A program made the position numbers and the translations under genes. The notes under the pieces are model-generated. The model did not search any database, was not told the origin of the DNA, and worked only from the letters and a program-made list of their open reading frames with translations. A DNA stretch of 64,000 nt from Macrococcus lamae. Lineage in GTDB: Bacteria; Bacillota; Bacilli; Staphylococcales; Staphylococcaceae. The DNA is taken from contig NZ_SCWB01000011.1 of NCBI RefSeq assembly GCF_004359545.1, positions 1 through 64,000 of the forward strand. Direction: 5' to 3'. Shown piece after piece: positions 1 to 9,433 of the stretch (position 1 is the stretch's first letter; each line of letters opens with the position of its first letter).

Positions 1-254
1 GTTATTACGTAATTACATCAGTAAAAAAATGGATGATCGCTACCTCTGTTTAGGTGTTTTCAATTTTTAAATTTTCGTAGAAAATAAAAGTTCAGAAAAT
101 TCTGTATTTATTTATGCAACACTAGTGAAATGATATCTAAAATTTAATTATATTATCTCATATCATTGCATATTTTATGACTTAAACAAATAAAGACTAA
201 TAATTTAATTCGCTAAATATTAAGTACTCCTTTTTTTACTTTTCTCTACGGTAA

Positions 255-288
255 AAATTAAAAAAGTACATTCGTTTTGAATGTACTT
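255..288 (-). terminator. Intrinsic terminator of rlmH
   Basis: A perfect 10-bp stem (264-273 with 279-288, 5-nt loop) is followed on the minus strand by a T-rich run. It lies 5 bp after the rlmH stop codon. The rest of 1-254 is AT-rich and I see no gene or clear signal in it. Confidence 0.85.
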
Positions 289-292
289 AGTT

Positions 293-313
293 TTATTTAT
301 GGTAAGCCTGCCC
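293..313 (-). other. SCC-type attachment site (attB) in the rlmH 3' end
   Basis: The minus strand ends CAGGCTTACCATAAATAA, close to the SCC attB consensus GARGCNTATCATAARTAA. Two or three bases differ. No second copy is visible in 1-292, so occupancy cannot be judged. Confidence 0.5.
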
Positions 314-772
314 CTTCATAATTCTAAAACTTCTATACAACTGCTCAAGCAATATCACTTTCATCATCTGATGGGGGAAGGTCATTTTGCTGAAGGAGAG
401 TTTGTAGTTGGATCTTGCGCTGACGGTCTGATGCAGGCCGTTTGAGCCGCCGATGATGAAGGTTAGGTGGCTTTTGCCGGTGTTCATGTTATTTTCGATG
501 TGCTGTGAGAGTTCGACTGAATCCAGTTGCTTGCCTGCGATTTCAAGCGTATAGACATAGCTGTCGTCTTTGATTTTTGATAGGATGCGCTCCGCTTCTG
601 TGTGCTTCGCGATTTCAATGTCTTTATCACTCATATTATCCGTATCTTTCTCGTCCTGCACTTCGATTAGCTCTATCTTCGTATAGGCACCGAGTCGCTT
701 TACGTATTCATCCACTGCCTGCTTCCAGTACTTTTCTTTTAACTTACCCACAGTTATTAAGGTTATTTTCAT
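293..772 (-). CDS. rlmH: 23S rRNA pseudouridine-1915 N3-methyltransferase RlmH
   Basis: This SPOUT-class methyltransferase modifies pseudouridine 1915 in helix 69 of 23S rRNA, using SAM, on assembled 70S ribosomes. The 159-residue length is the family norm. The glycine-rich SAM loop FIIGGSNGL and the C-terminal [14 protein letters not shown] segment are typical. An AAGGATG ribosome site precedes the ATG. The last codons (about 293-313) match the staphylococcal SCC attachment sequence closely but not perfectly, so this is the known SCCmec target gene (orfX). No SCC genes are visible in the 292 bp downstream. The neighbour upstream is walJ, as expected in this family. Confidence 0.97.
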   Translation of the reverse strand: MKITLITVGKLKEKYWKQAVDEYVKRLGAYTKIELIEVQDEKDTDNMSDKDIEIAKHTEAERILSKIKDDSYVYTLEIAGKQLDSVELSQHIENNMNTGKSHLTFIIGGSNGLHQTVSARSNYKLSFSKMTFPHQMMKVILLEQLYRSFRIMKGQAYHK

Positions 773-805
773 ATATATTCATCCTTTTTGTATGACTTAT
801 CCTAG

Positions 806-833
806 TTATCCACAAGTTATTCACTTATTCACA
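806..833 (+). promoter_or_regulatory. DnaA-box cluster between rlmH and walJ
   Basis: TTATCCACA (806-814) and TTATTCACA (825-833) match the DnaA box TTATNCACA perfectly. TTATTCACT (817-825) matches 8 of 9. Spacings of 11 and 8 bp put them in a tight array about 30 kb from oriC. Confidence 0.6.
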
Positions 834-903
834 TTTCTCAATCCTTATTTTACACTGATTTAATAATTTATTGTAATTTTTATTTACATAAAGTCTGCAT
901 AAA

Positions 904-938
904 CATAAAAAAAGACGCCCATTTTACTGGACATCTTT
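904..938 (-). terminator. Terminator of the wal operon
   Basis: A 10-bp stem (911-920 with 929-938, two G-U pairs) is followed on the minus strand by seven T. It lies downstream of walJ. Confidence 0.75.
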
Positions 939-944
939 ATACAT

Positions 945-982
945 TGTGGATAACTCTCGTTTTACCCACAGAGTTATCCACT
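945..982. repeat. Inverted repeat carrying two DnaA-like boxes
   Basis: A perfect 11-bp inverted repeat (947-957 with 970-980) carries TGTGGATAA (945-953, perfect DnaA box) on one arm and TTATCCACT (974-982, 8 of 9) on the other. It has no good T-run, so it is a weaker terminator candidate than the hairpin beside it. Confidence 0.55.
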
Positions 983-1014
983 ATTTTCTGTGAATTACTT
1001 GTAAAGGTTGTAAA

Positions 1015-1815
1015 CTACAGTTCATAAATCATTGTCGCAAAGTCTTTATCCGTATCATACAGTACGACATCATTCCGCGTATCTATATCATGCTCGTTCA
1101 GCACTTGTTCTACACTCATACGGGCCAAATCCTTCATATTATTATCCCGTGACAAATGAGAGAGATAAATCCGCTTCGTCGATCCTGTAATCACTTCGCG
1201 CATCGCATAAGCCGCATCTTCATTTGAGACGTGGCCTTCGTCGCTGAGTATACGCTGTTTCGTCTTCCATGGATATCTGCCCATTCTCAGCATATCGACA
1301 TCGTGGTTGCTTTCAAAGATGAAGCAGTCACTGCCATGGATCATGCCCTTCATACGGTCTGATACATATCCTGTGTCCGTAATCAGCGACAATTTTTTAT
1401 GGTCGTTATGAAAGATATAAAACTGCGGATCAACAGCATCATGAGAGACGCTGAATGACTCGATATCGAATCCTGCGATTGATTTTGTTTCGTATGGGTT
1501 GAAGATGAATTTCTGGTCGGACGGTATATTTCCGTCTTTACGTTCAATGGCTTGCCATGTGTTCTCGTTCGCATAAACTGGCAAGTTGTATTTTCGTGCA
1601 AGTACACCGAGTCCTTTAATATGATCGATGTGTTCGTGCGTCACAAGTATGCCGTTGACATCTTTAATGTCACGGTCTATCTGGTTAAACAGTGCTTCCA
1701 TCTTCTTGCCGGTCAGACCGACATCAACCAGCAGCGCCCCTTTGTCACTTTCGACATAAGTCGCATTTCCGGTTGAGCCGCTTGCCAGTACAGACATTTT
1801 TATCAACTTAATCAC
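1015..1815 (-). CDS. walJ: Metallo-beta-lactamase-fold exonuclease WalJ (YycJ)
   Basis: The protein belongs to the MBL-fold hydrolases. The metal-binding motif THEHIDH is seen near residue 60, with further His and Asp ligands later (FSVSHD, LITDTG, LSHLS). The B. subtilis homologue is a 5'-3' exonuclease linked to mismatch repair, and the gene closes the walRK operon in staphylococci. The GTG at 1815 gives 266 residues, the same as S. aureus YycJ, including the short lead MIKLIK before the conserved [11 protein letters not shown]. An internal ATG at 1797 is possible but has no better ribosome site. The gene begins 8 bp after yycI. Confidence 0.93.
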   Translation of the reverse strand: MIKLIKMSVLASGSTGNATYVESDKGALLVDVGLTGKKMEALFNQIDRDIKDVNGILVTHEHIDHIKGLGVLARKYNLPVYANENTWQAIERKDGNIPSDQKFIFNPYETKSIAGFDIESFSVSHDAVDPQFYIFHNDHKKLSLITDTGYVSDRMKGMIHGSDCFIFESNHDVDMLRMGRYPWKTKQRILSDEGHVSNEDAAYAMREVITGSTKRIYLSHLSRDNNMKDLARMSVEQVLNEHDIDTRNDVVLYDTDKDFATMIYEL

Positions 1816-1823
1816 TCACTTCA

Positions 1824-2603
1824 TTACTTCAATATAGTTTCTTCAGGCTCCAGTGCATCCACATAGAACGTTTCACGTTTTTTGTCATTATGAATGATAG
1901 CTACCTGCCACGTTGGTTTCAATACTTGTCCTTCAATATTCGGGCTGACGGAATAATAGCCAAGTCTGACTGCTGATACTTCATCTCCTGAGTGAAGGAC
2001 ATTCTGGTAATAGAGTGTCTCTATTGCCTCTTTCGGCTTAATGACCTGCTTCTTCTCGTTATTTTTACCGAGACCTATTTGCAGATCATCGAGATACGTC
2101 TGTTTGAACCTTTGAACTTGATGATCTTCATCATATTTAAAGACTATCTGTGCTGTTTCGTTATTCAGAATCGGGTACTTATCAAATGTCTGTTCATAGT
2201 AGATTCGTTTATTCTGACGATCAATGCCGCTAAGAATGTATTCCATACCATGAAAAGGTTTGTCTTTAATGAAACTGTCCAGCGACTCAATGATAGACTG
2301 AGCTTCTATTTCTGGAATAGTGATTGCTGCATCAACTTTATCGCTTAAAATAGTTGCTTTCTTTTTATCTTTAGTGTCTTTATGGAATACTTTGCTTCTT
2401 CCGGACACATAACTGAGCTTCACACCTTCTGTTGAAGGCAATTTCGGAAGCTTAATATTTTCCTTTTCAAACGATAGTGTTTCTTCGTGCTGTGTATCAA
2501 TTGTATGCGACTGCTGCACTTTTTGATAGTAAATAAAGCCAAGACAGACATTCATTACGAGAAAGACAAAGATGAAGAGGGAGCTTGCATGTTTCCAGTC
2601 CAC
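1824..2603 (-). CDS. yycI: WalRK accessory regulator YycI
   Basis: YycI is a membrane-anchored extracellular protein that, with YycH, binds the WalK sensor and tunes its activity. One N-terminal membrane helix (LFIFVFLVMNVCLGFIYY) precedes an extracellular domain of about 220 residues. A GTG start at 2603 is chosen because GGGAGG lies 8 nt upstream and the result, 259 residues starting MDWKH, matches family length. A longer reading from 2636 would add 11 residues that overlap the end of yycH. The GTG shares its G with the yycH TAG stop, which points to translational coupling. Confidence 0.9.
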   Translation of the reverse strand: MDWKHASSLFIFVFLVMNVCLGFIYYQKVQQSHTIDTQHEETLSFEKENIKLPKLPSTEGVKLSYVSGRSKVFHKDTKDKKKATILSDKVDAAITIPEIEAQSIIESLDSFIKDKPFHGMEYILSGIDRQNKRIYYEQTFDKYPILNNETAQIVFKYDEDHQVQRFKQTYLDDLQIGLGKNNEKKQVIKPKEAIETLYYQNVLHSGDEVSAVRLGYYSVSPNIEGQVLKPTWQVAIIHNDKKRETFYVDALEPEETILK

Positions 2604-3910
2604 TATTTCAGCCTCCCATCTTCGAATTTCTTCCATTCCCCTTTATAGTTAACGTACCAGTTCGGTTCAAACAAGAGCGTTGACTGTATTTGCAGATCGC
2701 TCGGCTCAGAGATCTTCATCTCATAACCGATCAGTAAATGCGTTACTTCTTCAAACTGGTAATGTTTATTTGAAGCAAGTGCGAACCTTACTTGTTCAGC
2801 ACTGGGAAGATTTTTAGTGGTTGTTGTTGACGGGACTGCGACGCTCGTCGATAATAACCCCCGGCGATATTCGTATATTTCTTTGTCTCCCCATGTCACG
2901 TTAATCTCCGATAACCCCGAGTTATTGAAAACAGGAAGTCCGCTTAAGAACATCTGATAGTCTATGGAATTATTTTCGTTATAAACAGAAAACAGTCGGT
3001 AATCATCAGTAAATCCACCGTGCTTGCTGATGAAACTGAATGATTTGACCAAATTATTATAAGGTTCTCGTTTAACACTGTCTGTCTGCGATAAGTTGTT
3101 ATATTTATATATGGAGTTCTGGGTAATGGATACGACTCCTGTATTACCGAAGTAAGTTGTCGAGCCATTTTTACGAGTGCGCTCGATTACGTGTTCCTTT
3201 TCATCAAGCACTGCATTGTTGATATCTTCAACATTAATTCTATCAGCCATATAACGATAGGTTTTTGCATGCTTTGCATTCGACGGCGCGTAAACATTAG
3301 TTTTTTCGTCTGTTGTAATCTCATTAGTAATAATTCCTGAGTATTTAATCATCTGCTCATTATATTGGTTTAACAGTTTGTTGAACGGTTTACTTTCAGC
3401 ATTCGTCTGCACTTTCAACATCTTCTTATCAGATATTAAGTAAAGTATCAGTTCGGAATGACTTTCACTGTCAATGATGAGTCGGTTGAACATGTTCCCA
3501 TTTGTCAGCTTATTGTCTAAATCCAATACACTCGTCAAATACATCGCATTCGGCATATTGACCGTAAAGTCGAAAATGACATAACGATTAGCAATGTCAC
3601 CTGATAGTTTGTTGTCAAGCAGCGACATTTTTTCAACTTTACTGCCCGCTATATAATTTGTCAGGTCCATAATGGCATCTGAATCAGATGTTCCTTGGAC
3701 ATTTTGTTCACTATAGGAAATGATCTGAAACGGCATGAAAATACTTCTGATATTATCGTTGTTTCTTGGACCGATTGTTGGTATTTTTTCTTCAATAGAA
3801 GATTCCACATTGGTCAGCTCAGGTGTATAATTCCATATTTTATATGTGAGAACGATGCTAGAAATAATCAGACTGAAAAGTATTAAGCTTTTCAAAACAT
3901 CTTTAAACAT
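2603..3910 (-). CDS. yycH: WalRK accessory regulator YycH
   Basis: YycH is a bitopic membrane protein that acts with YycI on WalK from outside the cell. One N-terminal helix ([15 protein letters not shown]) is followed by a large extracellular region. The ATG at 3910 is chosen: the 435-residue product beginning [12 protein letters not shown] aligns with known YycH starts and overlaps walK by only 8 nt. An upstream extension to 4039 would run 43 residues through walK in another frame. The order walR-walK-yycH-yycI-walJ is the conserved essential operon of Bacillales. Confidence 0.92.
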   Translation of the reverse strand: MFKDVLKSLILFSLIISSIVLTYKIWNYTPELTNVESSIEEKIPTIGPRNNDNIRSIFMPFQIISYSEQNVQGTSDSDAIMDLTNYIAGSKVEKMSLLDNKLSGDIANRYVIFDFTVNMPNAMYLTSVLDLDNKLTNGNMFNRLIIDSESHSELILYLISDKKMLKVQTNAESKPFNKLLNQYNEQMIKYSGIITNEITTDEKTNVYAPSNAKHAKTYRYMADRINVEDINNAVLDEKEHVIERTRKNGSTTYFGNTGVVSITQNSIYKYNNLSQTDSVKREPYNNLVKSFSFISKHGGFTDDYRLFSVYNENNSIDYQMFLSGLPVFNNSGLSEINVTWGDKEIYEYRRGLLSTSVAVPSTTTTKNLPSAEQVRFALASNKHYQFEEVTHLLIGYEMKISEPSDLQIQSTLLFEPNWYVNYKGEWKKFEDGRLK

Positions 3911-5762
3911 CCCAATCACCATCATCCAATACTTCACAAGGAAGTGTGATATAGACTGACGTGCCTTGTCCTTCTTTACTGTTAGCCCAGATTCTTCCGT
4001 TATGAGATTCAACAATTTCTTTACTGATTGCAAGACCAAGACCTGTACCGCCCATGTTTCGTGTTCTTGCCTTATCTACACGGAAGAATCGGTCAAAAAT
4101 CTTATCCACTTTATTGAGTGGTATACCAATCCCATTATCTTTAATTTGGATCGTCATACGGTTGAACAGCATATTCTGTTTCACGTGGAATTCTACCTTT
4201 TTTCTACCTTTTGAGTACTTCAATGCATTGGAGATGACATTATCGAATACTTGGGTCATTTTATCGGGATCGATTTCAACGAATATACCTGCTTTAGGAA
4301 TATCACGAACAAATGTCGCATTTTTACCTTCTGACATCTCAAAACGATTGATAATCTTATGGATGAACATATTAAAATCAATGAGTTCTTTGCTTAACAC
4401 TTCTCCTGAATTATCCATTTTGGACAATTGCAGCAGATCATTCACAAGACGTATCATGCGGTCCGTTTCTTCACGTGTCACTGTCAAAAACTGGGGTGCG
4501 AGTTCAGGATTTTGCCAAGCGCCTTCTTCAAGCGCTTCAATATAGCTGCGCATTGATGTTAAAGGTGTCCGAAGTTCATGTGATACGTTTGCGACAAACT
4601 CACGACGTTCATTTTCAACATGATGCTGTTCTGTCACATCGTGAAGAACGGCAATGTAACCATTGATAAACCCTGTATCCTGGATAATCGTGGAAAAACT
4701 CGTTCTGACAATCAGGTGTTCTTTCTCATTGACATCCATAATAATGCCGCCCGAATTGTCCTGCAATTCTTCCAGAGAATAATGCTCTTCAATTTTAAGG
4801 ACGTCGAGCACGTGACGACCTTCAATTTCATCGCGGTTCATATCAAGCATTCTCAGCGCCATATCGTTGACGATTCGTACGCGTCCGCGTCTATCTGTTG
4901 CGATGACTCCGTCGCTCATATGCGTGATAACTGAATCCAGACGCCGCTTTTCACTTTCCGTGTTAGCTTGAGCTTCCTGGACACGTTTTGCCAGGTTATT
5001 GAACGTCAGAGCAAGTTCACCAATTTCGTCCCCACCATATACTTTTACACGGTTTGTATAGTTACCTTTAGACATTTCAAGAGCCTGATTACGCATATCA
5101 GCGATAGGTTTAGTAATGGTTCTCGCAATAAAGAACCCTAGTATTCCTGTAATGACAAGAGACAGCCCTGTTCCGATGATGAAAATCTGGTTGATCTTAT
5201 CAAGCTGTTGATAAATAGTTTCTATCGTGGATTCCACATGGATGACACCGATGACTTTATCGTTGACATTGACTGTTTCATTCATCACCCAGACTCGCTC
5301 TTTTGTTGTTCCGACATTGCGCAGTTGAATTCGGTCATTGCCGCTGCCAAGTGATAGTGCTTTCTGTATTTGTGTATCATTATTCTTTTGAATCGACGGC
5401 ACTGCGTTATTATTTTTACTGGAGGCGACAATTAGTTCGTCACTATTGATTACTCTAATTTCGTCTATATCAGAGCGCGACTCACCAATACCTGAACGAG
5501 AAGAATACTCATCAATAATATTCTGAATTTCACTTTCTGCGTTATCATTGCTGCCACTATCCTGATATGCCTTTTGAATATCATAATCAATCTGTTTGAC
5601 TTGACGTGTAATATTATTCTTGAAGTTATCTGTCAGCTCTTTTTCAAGATTGTTCGTAAAATATAGACCGATGATCTGCATACCAATAATAATCAGCAGA
5701 ACATAAATCAGTACGAGTTTGATATGGAGTGATTGTAGACGCTTTAAAAACTTCTTCATCAT
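3903..5762 (-). CDS. walK: Essential sensor histidine kinase WalK
   Basis: WalK senses cell-wall state and phosphorylates WalR. Visible in order: membrane helix 1 (about 14-35), an extracellular Cache-like region, helix 2 (about 193-213), HAMP (to about 265), PAS (270-380), the HisKA box VSHELRTP with phospho-acceptor His395, and an HATPase domain with the boxes NALKYS, DNGIGIP and GTGLGL. His281 and Asp284 (HMSDG) and His374 and Glu378 (HDVTE) sit where S. aureus WalK binds zinc in its PAS domain. Length is 619 residues. It follows walR with no gap. An ATG doublet makes the first or second Met possible. Confidence 0.97.
   Translation of the reverse strand: MMKKFLKRLQSLHIKLVLIYVLLIIIGMQIIGLYFTNNLEKELTDNFKNNITRQVKQIDYDIQKAYQDSGSNDNAESEIQNIIDEYSSRSGIGESRSDIDEIRVINSDELIVASSKNNNAVPSIQKNNDTQIQKALSLGSGNDRIQLRNVGTTKERVWVMNETVNVNDKVIGVIHVESTIETIYQQLDKINQIFIIGTGLSLVITGILGFFIARTITKPIADMRNQALEMSKGNYTNRVKVYGGDEIGELALTFNNLAKRVQEAQANTESEKRRLDSVITHMSDGVIATDRRGRVRIVNDMALRMLDMNRDEIEGRHVLDVLKIEEHYSLEELQDNSGGIIMDVNEKEHLIVRTSFSTIIQDTGFINGYIAVLHDVTEQHHVENERREFVANVSHELRTPLTSMRSYIEALEEGAWQNPELAPQFLTVTREETDRMIRLVNDLLQLSKMDNSGEVLSKELIDFNMFIHKIINRFEMSEGKNATFVRDIPKAGIFVEIDPDKMTQVFDNVISNALKYSKGRKKVEFHVKQNMLFNRMTIQIKDNGIGIPLNKVDKIFDRFFRVDKARTRNMGGTGLGLAISKEIVESHNGRIWANSKEGQGTSVYITLPCEVLDDGDWDV
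4177..4192 (+). promoter_or_regulatory. parS-like site inside walK
   Basis: TGTTTCACGTGGAATT matches the ParB site TGTTTCACGTGAAACA at 13 of 16 positions, and the CACGTG core is intact. The right half is degenerate, so binding is uncertain. Confidence 0.3.
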
Positions 5763-6464
5763 TTATTCCTGTGACTGCAGAAAATAACCCACACCACGTC
5801 GTGTGACAATATATTCCGGATGAGAGGCATCGTCCTCAATTTTTTCTCTTAATCTTCGAATCGTGACATCGACTGTACGAACATCACCAAAGTAATCATA
5901 TCCCCACACCGTCTGGAGCAAGTGTTCCCGCGTCATCACCTGGCCGATATGCTTTGCGAGATAATGAAAAAGTTCAAATTCACGATGTGTCAGTTCAATA
6001 TCCTGACCCCGTTTCTTAATGGAATAGGCATCTGGATAAACAGTAATATCCCTAATGACGATATCGTTTGTTTCTTCTTTTTCCTCAGACTGAGCCTGTG
6101 TATAATGACGTCTGAGATTAGCCTTAACCCGGGCAATCAGTTCTCTCGTGCTGAACGGTTTTGTGACATAGTCATCAGCTCCCAGTTCAAGACCTAATAC
6201 CTTATCGATTTCTGAGTCTTTCGCTGTCAGCATAATAATCGGCATATCATATTTCTTTCTGACTTCACGACATACTTCCATGCCGTCACGTCCGGGCAGC
6301 ATAATATCAAGCAGAACGATATCCGGCTGCACTTCATAAATTAATTCAACCGCATCATCACCGTCATAGGCTACGGAAACATCGTATCCTTCTTTTTTCA
6401 AGTTAAATTCCAATATATCAGCAATCGGTTTTTCATCATCAACTATAACGATTTTCCTCGACAT
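5763..6464 (-). CDS. walR: Essential response regulator WalR
   Basis: This OmpR-family regulator controls autolysin and cell-wall turnover genes under WalK control. The receiver domain covers residues 1-115 with phospho-acceptor Asp53 (LLDIMLPG) and the acidic pair VDDE. The C-terminal winged helix covers about 130-230 ([21 protein letters not shown]). The ATG at 6464 is chosen because AGAGG lies 8 nt upstream and it gives 233 residues, the same as S. aureus WalR. An upstream in-frame ATG at 6482 would add six residues. Confidence 0.97.
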   Translation of the reverse strand: MSRKIVIVDDEKPIADILEFNLKKEGYDVSVAYDGDDAVELIYEVQPDIVLLDIMLPGRDGMEVCREVRKKYDMPIIMLTAKDSEIDKVLGLELGADDYVTKPFSTRELIARVKANLRRHYTQAQSEEKEETNDIVIRDITVYPDAYSIKKRGQDIELTHREFELFHYLAKHIGQVMTREHLLQTVWGYDYFGDVRTVDVTIRRLREKIEDDASHPEYIVTRRGVGYFLQSQE

Positions 6465-6559
6465 TACATAACCTCTTTTCATAATAGAGTCTATAATTAT
6501 ATGCTACCTTTTAATTTAACATTTTTTTAGAAATTTTTCTATCAGCCATTCTCGGGCAC

Positions 6560-6588
6560 AAAAAAAGATATGCATCAGATGCATATCT
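6560..6588 (-). terminator. Terminator downstream of the tRNA pair
   Basis: A perfect 10-bp stem (6566-6575 with 6579-6588) is followed on the minus strand by T6. It ends the tRNA-Glu/tRNA-Asp transcript before walR. Confidence 0.85.
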
Positions 6589-6595
6589 AGAAAAG

Positions 6596-6668
6596 CGGTC
6601 CCGACCGGGATCGAACCGGCGATCTCCTGCGTGACAGGCAGGCATGTTAACCGCTACACCACGGGACC
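6596..6668 (-). tRNA. tRNA-Asp (GTC)
   Basis: A complete 73-nt cloverleaf has acceptor GGTCCCG/CGGGACC with discriminator G, anticodon loop CTGTCAC (anticodon GTC) and T-loop GTTCGATCC. The CCA end is not encoded. Confidence 0.96.
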
Positions 6669-6687
6669 TTAATATGATTTTAATTAG

Positions 6688-6759
6688 TGACCCCTACGGG
6701 ATTCGAACCCGTGTTACCGCCGTGAAAGGGCGGTGTCTTAACCGCTTGACCAAGGGGCC
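6688..6759 (-). tRNA. tRNA-Glu (TTC)
   Basis: A 72-nt cloverleaf has anticodon loop CTTTCAC (anticodon TTC) and T-loop GTTCGAATC. The acceptor stem has one G-U pair. CCA is not encoded. It lies 19 bp upstream of tRNA-Asp and is cotranscribed with it. Confidence 0.96.
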
Positions 6760-6781
6760 TTAAATTTTCAGCACAAGATTG

Positions 6782-6811
6782 ATTATAGCATGAGTATAAT
6801 TCAGCTGGCAA
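6782..6811 (-). promoter_or_regulatory. Promoter of the tRNA-Glu/Asp transcript
   Basis: On the minus strand TTGCCA (6811-6806), an 18-bp spacer and a perfect TATAAT (6787-6782) stand 22 bp before tRNA-Glu. Confidence 0.75.
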
Positions 6812-6876
6812 GCGTATTTAGAAAATTTTTAGTATAATAAATAATATACATATTTAAACGAGAGTGAGGTGTATTT

Positions 6877-7758
6877 ATGATCGATATTTCTCCAGAAAAA
6901 TTACATAAAAAGCTCCCACTTCGGGAGAAAATCAAACGGTTCATCATGATTACAGCAGGTGCCATACTGATGGCCATTGCCCTCGAACTATTTCTTGTAC
7001 CTAATCAAGTGCTGGACGGTGGTATTGTCGGTATATCCATTATGTTCAGTCATCTACTTCATCTACCACTTGGTCTATTCATCTTCTTATGTAACTTACC
7101 TTTTTTCTTCTTAGGTTATAAACAAATCGGTAAATCTTTCGCAATTTCCACTATATACGGCATTGTTGTACTTTCAATTGCAACAGCTATTCTTCATCCT
7201 GTTCCTGCGTTTATTGATGAAAAGTTTCTCGTCACTATATTCGGCGGAGCTATACTCGGTATAGGTGTCGGGCTTGTTATCCGTTACGGTGGTTCACTGG
7301 ATGGCTCTGAAATACTTGCTATACTTATCAGTTCTAAGTCTCCATTTTCAGTCGGAGAGATCGTCATGGTTATCAACTTCTTTATTTTCATTGCAGCTGG
7401 ATTCGTCTTCACGTGGGAGTCAGCGATGTATTCAGTGATTGCCTATTTCATTGCTTTTAAAGCGATTGATATTGTTCAGTTAGGGCTGGATGAGTCAAAG
7501 TCTGCCTGGATTATCAGTGACCATTATGAAGAAATCGGCGATGCTATCACAGACCGTTTAGGACGCGGTGTGACTTATTTATCAGGCGAAGGGGCATACA
7601 CAGGCGAAGGTAAGAAGATTATCTTTGTCGTTATCACACGACTTGAAGAATATAAGCTTAAAGATATCATCAATCATTTTGATGACTCTGCCTTCGTTGC
7701 TATCGGTAATGTATCAGAAGTAAAAGGCGGCCGCTTCAAGAAGCGCGATATTCACTAA
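6877..7758 (+). CDS. YitT-family membrane protein (DUF161/DUF2179)
   Basis: Residues about 20-200 form five or six membrane helices of the YitT (DUF161) type. Residues about 215-285 form the soluble C-terminal DUF2179 domain (RGVTYLSGEGAYTGEGKKIIFVVITR). Family members are common in Bacillota, and their transport or signalling role is not settled. GAGGTG precedes the ATG. The gene stands alone, facing away from the tRNA promoter and converging on purA. Confidence 0.88.
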   Translation: MIDISPEKLHKKLPLREKIKRFIMITAGAILMAIALELFLVPNQVLDGGIVGISIMFSHLLHLPLGLFIFLCNLPFFFLGYKQIGKSFAISTIYGIVVLSIATAILHPVPAFIDEKFLVTIFGGAILGIGVGLVIRYGGSLDGSEILAILISSKSPFSVGEIVMVINFFIFIAAGFVFTWESAMYSVIAYFIAFKAIDIVQLGLDESKSAWIISDHYEEIGDAITDRLGRGVTYLSGEGAYTGEGKKIIFVVITRLEEYKLKDIINHFDDSAFVAIGNVSEVKGGRFKKRDIH

Positions 7759-7783
7759 TTACTACTCTATTATGATTAAATAC

Positions 7784-7823
7784 AAAAAATCCTGAAACGA
7801 TATCGTTCGTTTCAGGATTTTTT
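7784..7823. terminator. Bidirectional terminator between the yitT-like gene and purA
   Basis: A 17-bp perfect stem (7784-7800 with 7807-7823) carries A6 and T6 ends, so it can stop transcription from both sides. Confidence 0.9.
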
Positions 7824-7839
7824 ACTTGATAAGCATCAC

Positions 7840-9129
7840 TTATTTCTTCCAGAGATCTTCAAGTAGATTCGTCTGATTACGGTCTGGTCCTACTGAAAAG
7901 ATAGAAATTTTCACATCGCACAGTTCAGAAATGCGTTCCAAATAGCGACGGGCATTGTCAGGCAGTTCTTCCATTGACTTACATGCTGTGACATCTTCTT
8001 CCCATCCTGGCAGCTCTTCAAAGATAGGTTTACAGCGGTTCAACTCATTCAAATTCGCTGGATATTCTGTTATTTCCTGTCCATCCAGCTCGTATGCTGT
8101 ACAGATTTTTACGGTTTTAAGACCTGTCAGTACATCGATTGAGTTAATCGATAAATCTGTAATACCACTTACACGACGTGAATGACGTAGTACGACTGAG
8201 TCGAACCAGCCGACACGTCTCGGACGACCAGTAGTTGTCCCGTATTCACGACCGACTTCACGGATATGATGGCCATCTTCGTCAAATAGTTCTGTCGGGA
8301 ATGGACCATCGCCGACGCGTGATGTATAAGCTTTACATACACCGATGACGCGGTCAACGAATGTCGGTCCGACACCTGTACCAACTGTCACATTGCCAGC
8401 AATTGGATTACTTGATGTAACGAATGGATAGGTTCCGTGATCAATGTCGAGCATGACGCCTTGCGCACCTTCGAACAATACTTTCTCATCTGCCTGGAAA
8501 GCATCATCCAGCACTTTTGCTGTATCTGTGACGAATGATTTCAAGCGTTGTCCTGCGGCAAAATACGGTTCAAAGATTTCTTCAAATGTAAATCCTTCAG
8601 CACCGAACATTTTTTCAAATAATTCATTTTTAGCATTTAAGTTGTCCTGCAGCTTCACTCTGAATGTTTCTTCATCCAGCAGGTCAGCAACACGGATACC
8701 GATACGCTGAACTTTATCGACGTAAGCCGGTCCAATACCTTTTTTAGTCGTACCAATCTTGTTATCTCCGCGTTTTTCTTCTTCCAGCGCATCCTGCTTC
8801 AGATGGTAAGGCAGAATGACTTGTGCACGGTTAGATATGCGTAAGTTATCTGTAGAAACGCCGCGCGCATTCAATGCATCTAATTCTTTCAGTAACGCAA
8901 CTGGATCAACAACGACTCCGTTACCAATCACTGATAATTTATCTGAATAAAAAATACCAGAAGGTACTAAATGTAATTTATATATTTCACCGCCGAATTT
9001 AATCGTATGACCTGCGTTATTTCCACCTGAAAAACGTGCAATCACATTTGCCTGTTCCGATAGGAAGTCTGTAATCTTACCTTTTCCTTCGTCTCCCCAT
9101 TGTGTTCCAACTACTACGATAGATGACAT
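7840..9129 (-). CDS. purA: Adenylosuccinate synthetase
   Basis: The enzyme joins IMP and aspartate using GTP to give adenylosuccinate, the first committed AMP step. Seen at the N-terminus are the GTP-binding loop [11 protein letters not shown] and the IMP-binding [19 protein letters not shown] and the C-terminal SVGPDRNQT are conserved too. The ATG at 9129 is used because GGAGGTG lies 6 nt upstream and the 429-residue product starts MSSIVVVG like its relatives. A PurBox-like site lies upstream. Confidence 0.97.
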   Translation of the reverse strand: MSSIVVVGTQWGDEGKGKITDFLSEQANVIARFSGGNNAGHTIKFGGEIYKLHLVPSGIFYSDKLSVIGNGVVVDPVALLKELDALNARGVSTDNLRISNRAQVILPYHLKQDALEEEKRGDNKIGTTKKGIGPAYVDKVQRIGIRVADLLDEETFRVKLQDNLNAKNELFEKMFGAEGFTFEEIFEPYFAAGQRLKSFVTDTAKVLDDAFQADEKVLFEGAQGVMLDIDHGTYPFVTSSNPIAGNVTVGTGVGPTFVDRVIGVCKAYTSRVGDGPFPTELFDEDGHHIREVGREYGTTTGRPRRVGWFDSVVLRHSRRVSGITDLSINSIDVLTGLKTVKICTAYELDGQEITEYPANLNELNRCKPIFEELPGWEEDVTACKSMEELPDNARRYLERISELCDVKISIFSVGPDRNQTNLLEDLWKK

Positions 9130-9193
9130 CCTTGCACCTCCAAATTTAATCAACCTTAGTTATTCTATCAATGAATGATATAAAAATCAAACG

Positions 9194-9206
9194 AAATCCG
9201 AACGTT
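9194..9206 (+). promoter_or_regulatory. Candidate PurR box upstream of purA
   Basis: AAATCCGAACGTT matches the Bacillota PurBox AWWWCCGAACWWT at 12 of 13 positions, 65 bp before the purA start. The remaining gap 9207-9348 is AT-rich without a convincing gene. Confidence 0.45.
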
Positions 9207-9348
9207 TCAAATGTAATTTTTGATAGAGCAGTCAAGATTTAATGGTTATTATTAAACAGCTGTAATCGTTGGTATATAAGAAATGATAACGATAATAAGA
9301 AAATTTAATATACAGACAAACCATATGAAGTCTATACAAAAATAAAAT

Positions 9349-9394
9349 AAAAAACGTACTTTTTAATAATAATATTAAAAAAAGTACGTTTTTT
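9349..9394 (-). terminator. Terminator of dnaB
   Basis: The arms around 9349-9366 and 9375-9394 pair (AAAAAACGTACTTTTT with AAAAAGTACGTTTTTT). On the minus strand the hairpin ends in T6. Confidence 0.75.
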
Positions 9395-9433
9395 AAAAAG
9401 TTGTTGCTAATATAATTATTACTAATCAGTAAA

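Noticed and set aside
1-292. An SCC element left of rlmH
   Set aside because: No ccr, mec or direct-repeat evidence is visible in 292 bp; only the attachment sequence itself is seen.
4054-4545. A 163-residue open frame antisense to walK
   Set aside because: It is the mirror of a strongly conserved coding region; composition is Ser/Ile/Leu-rich as expected for an antisense shadow.
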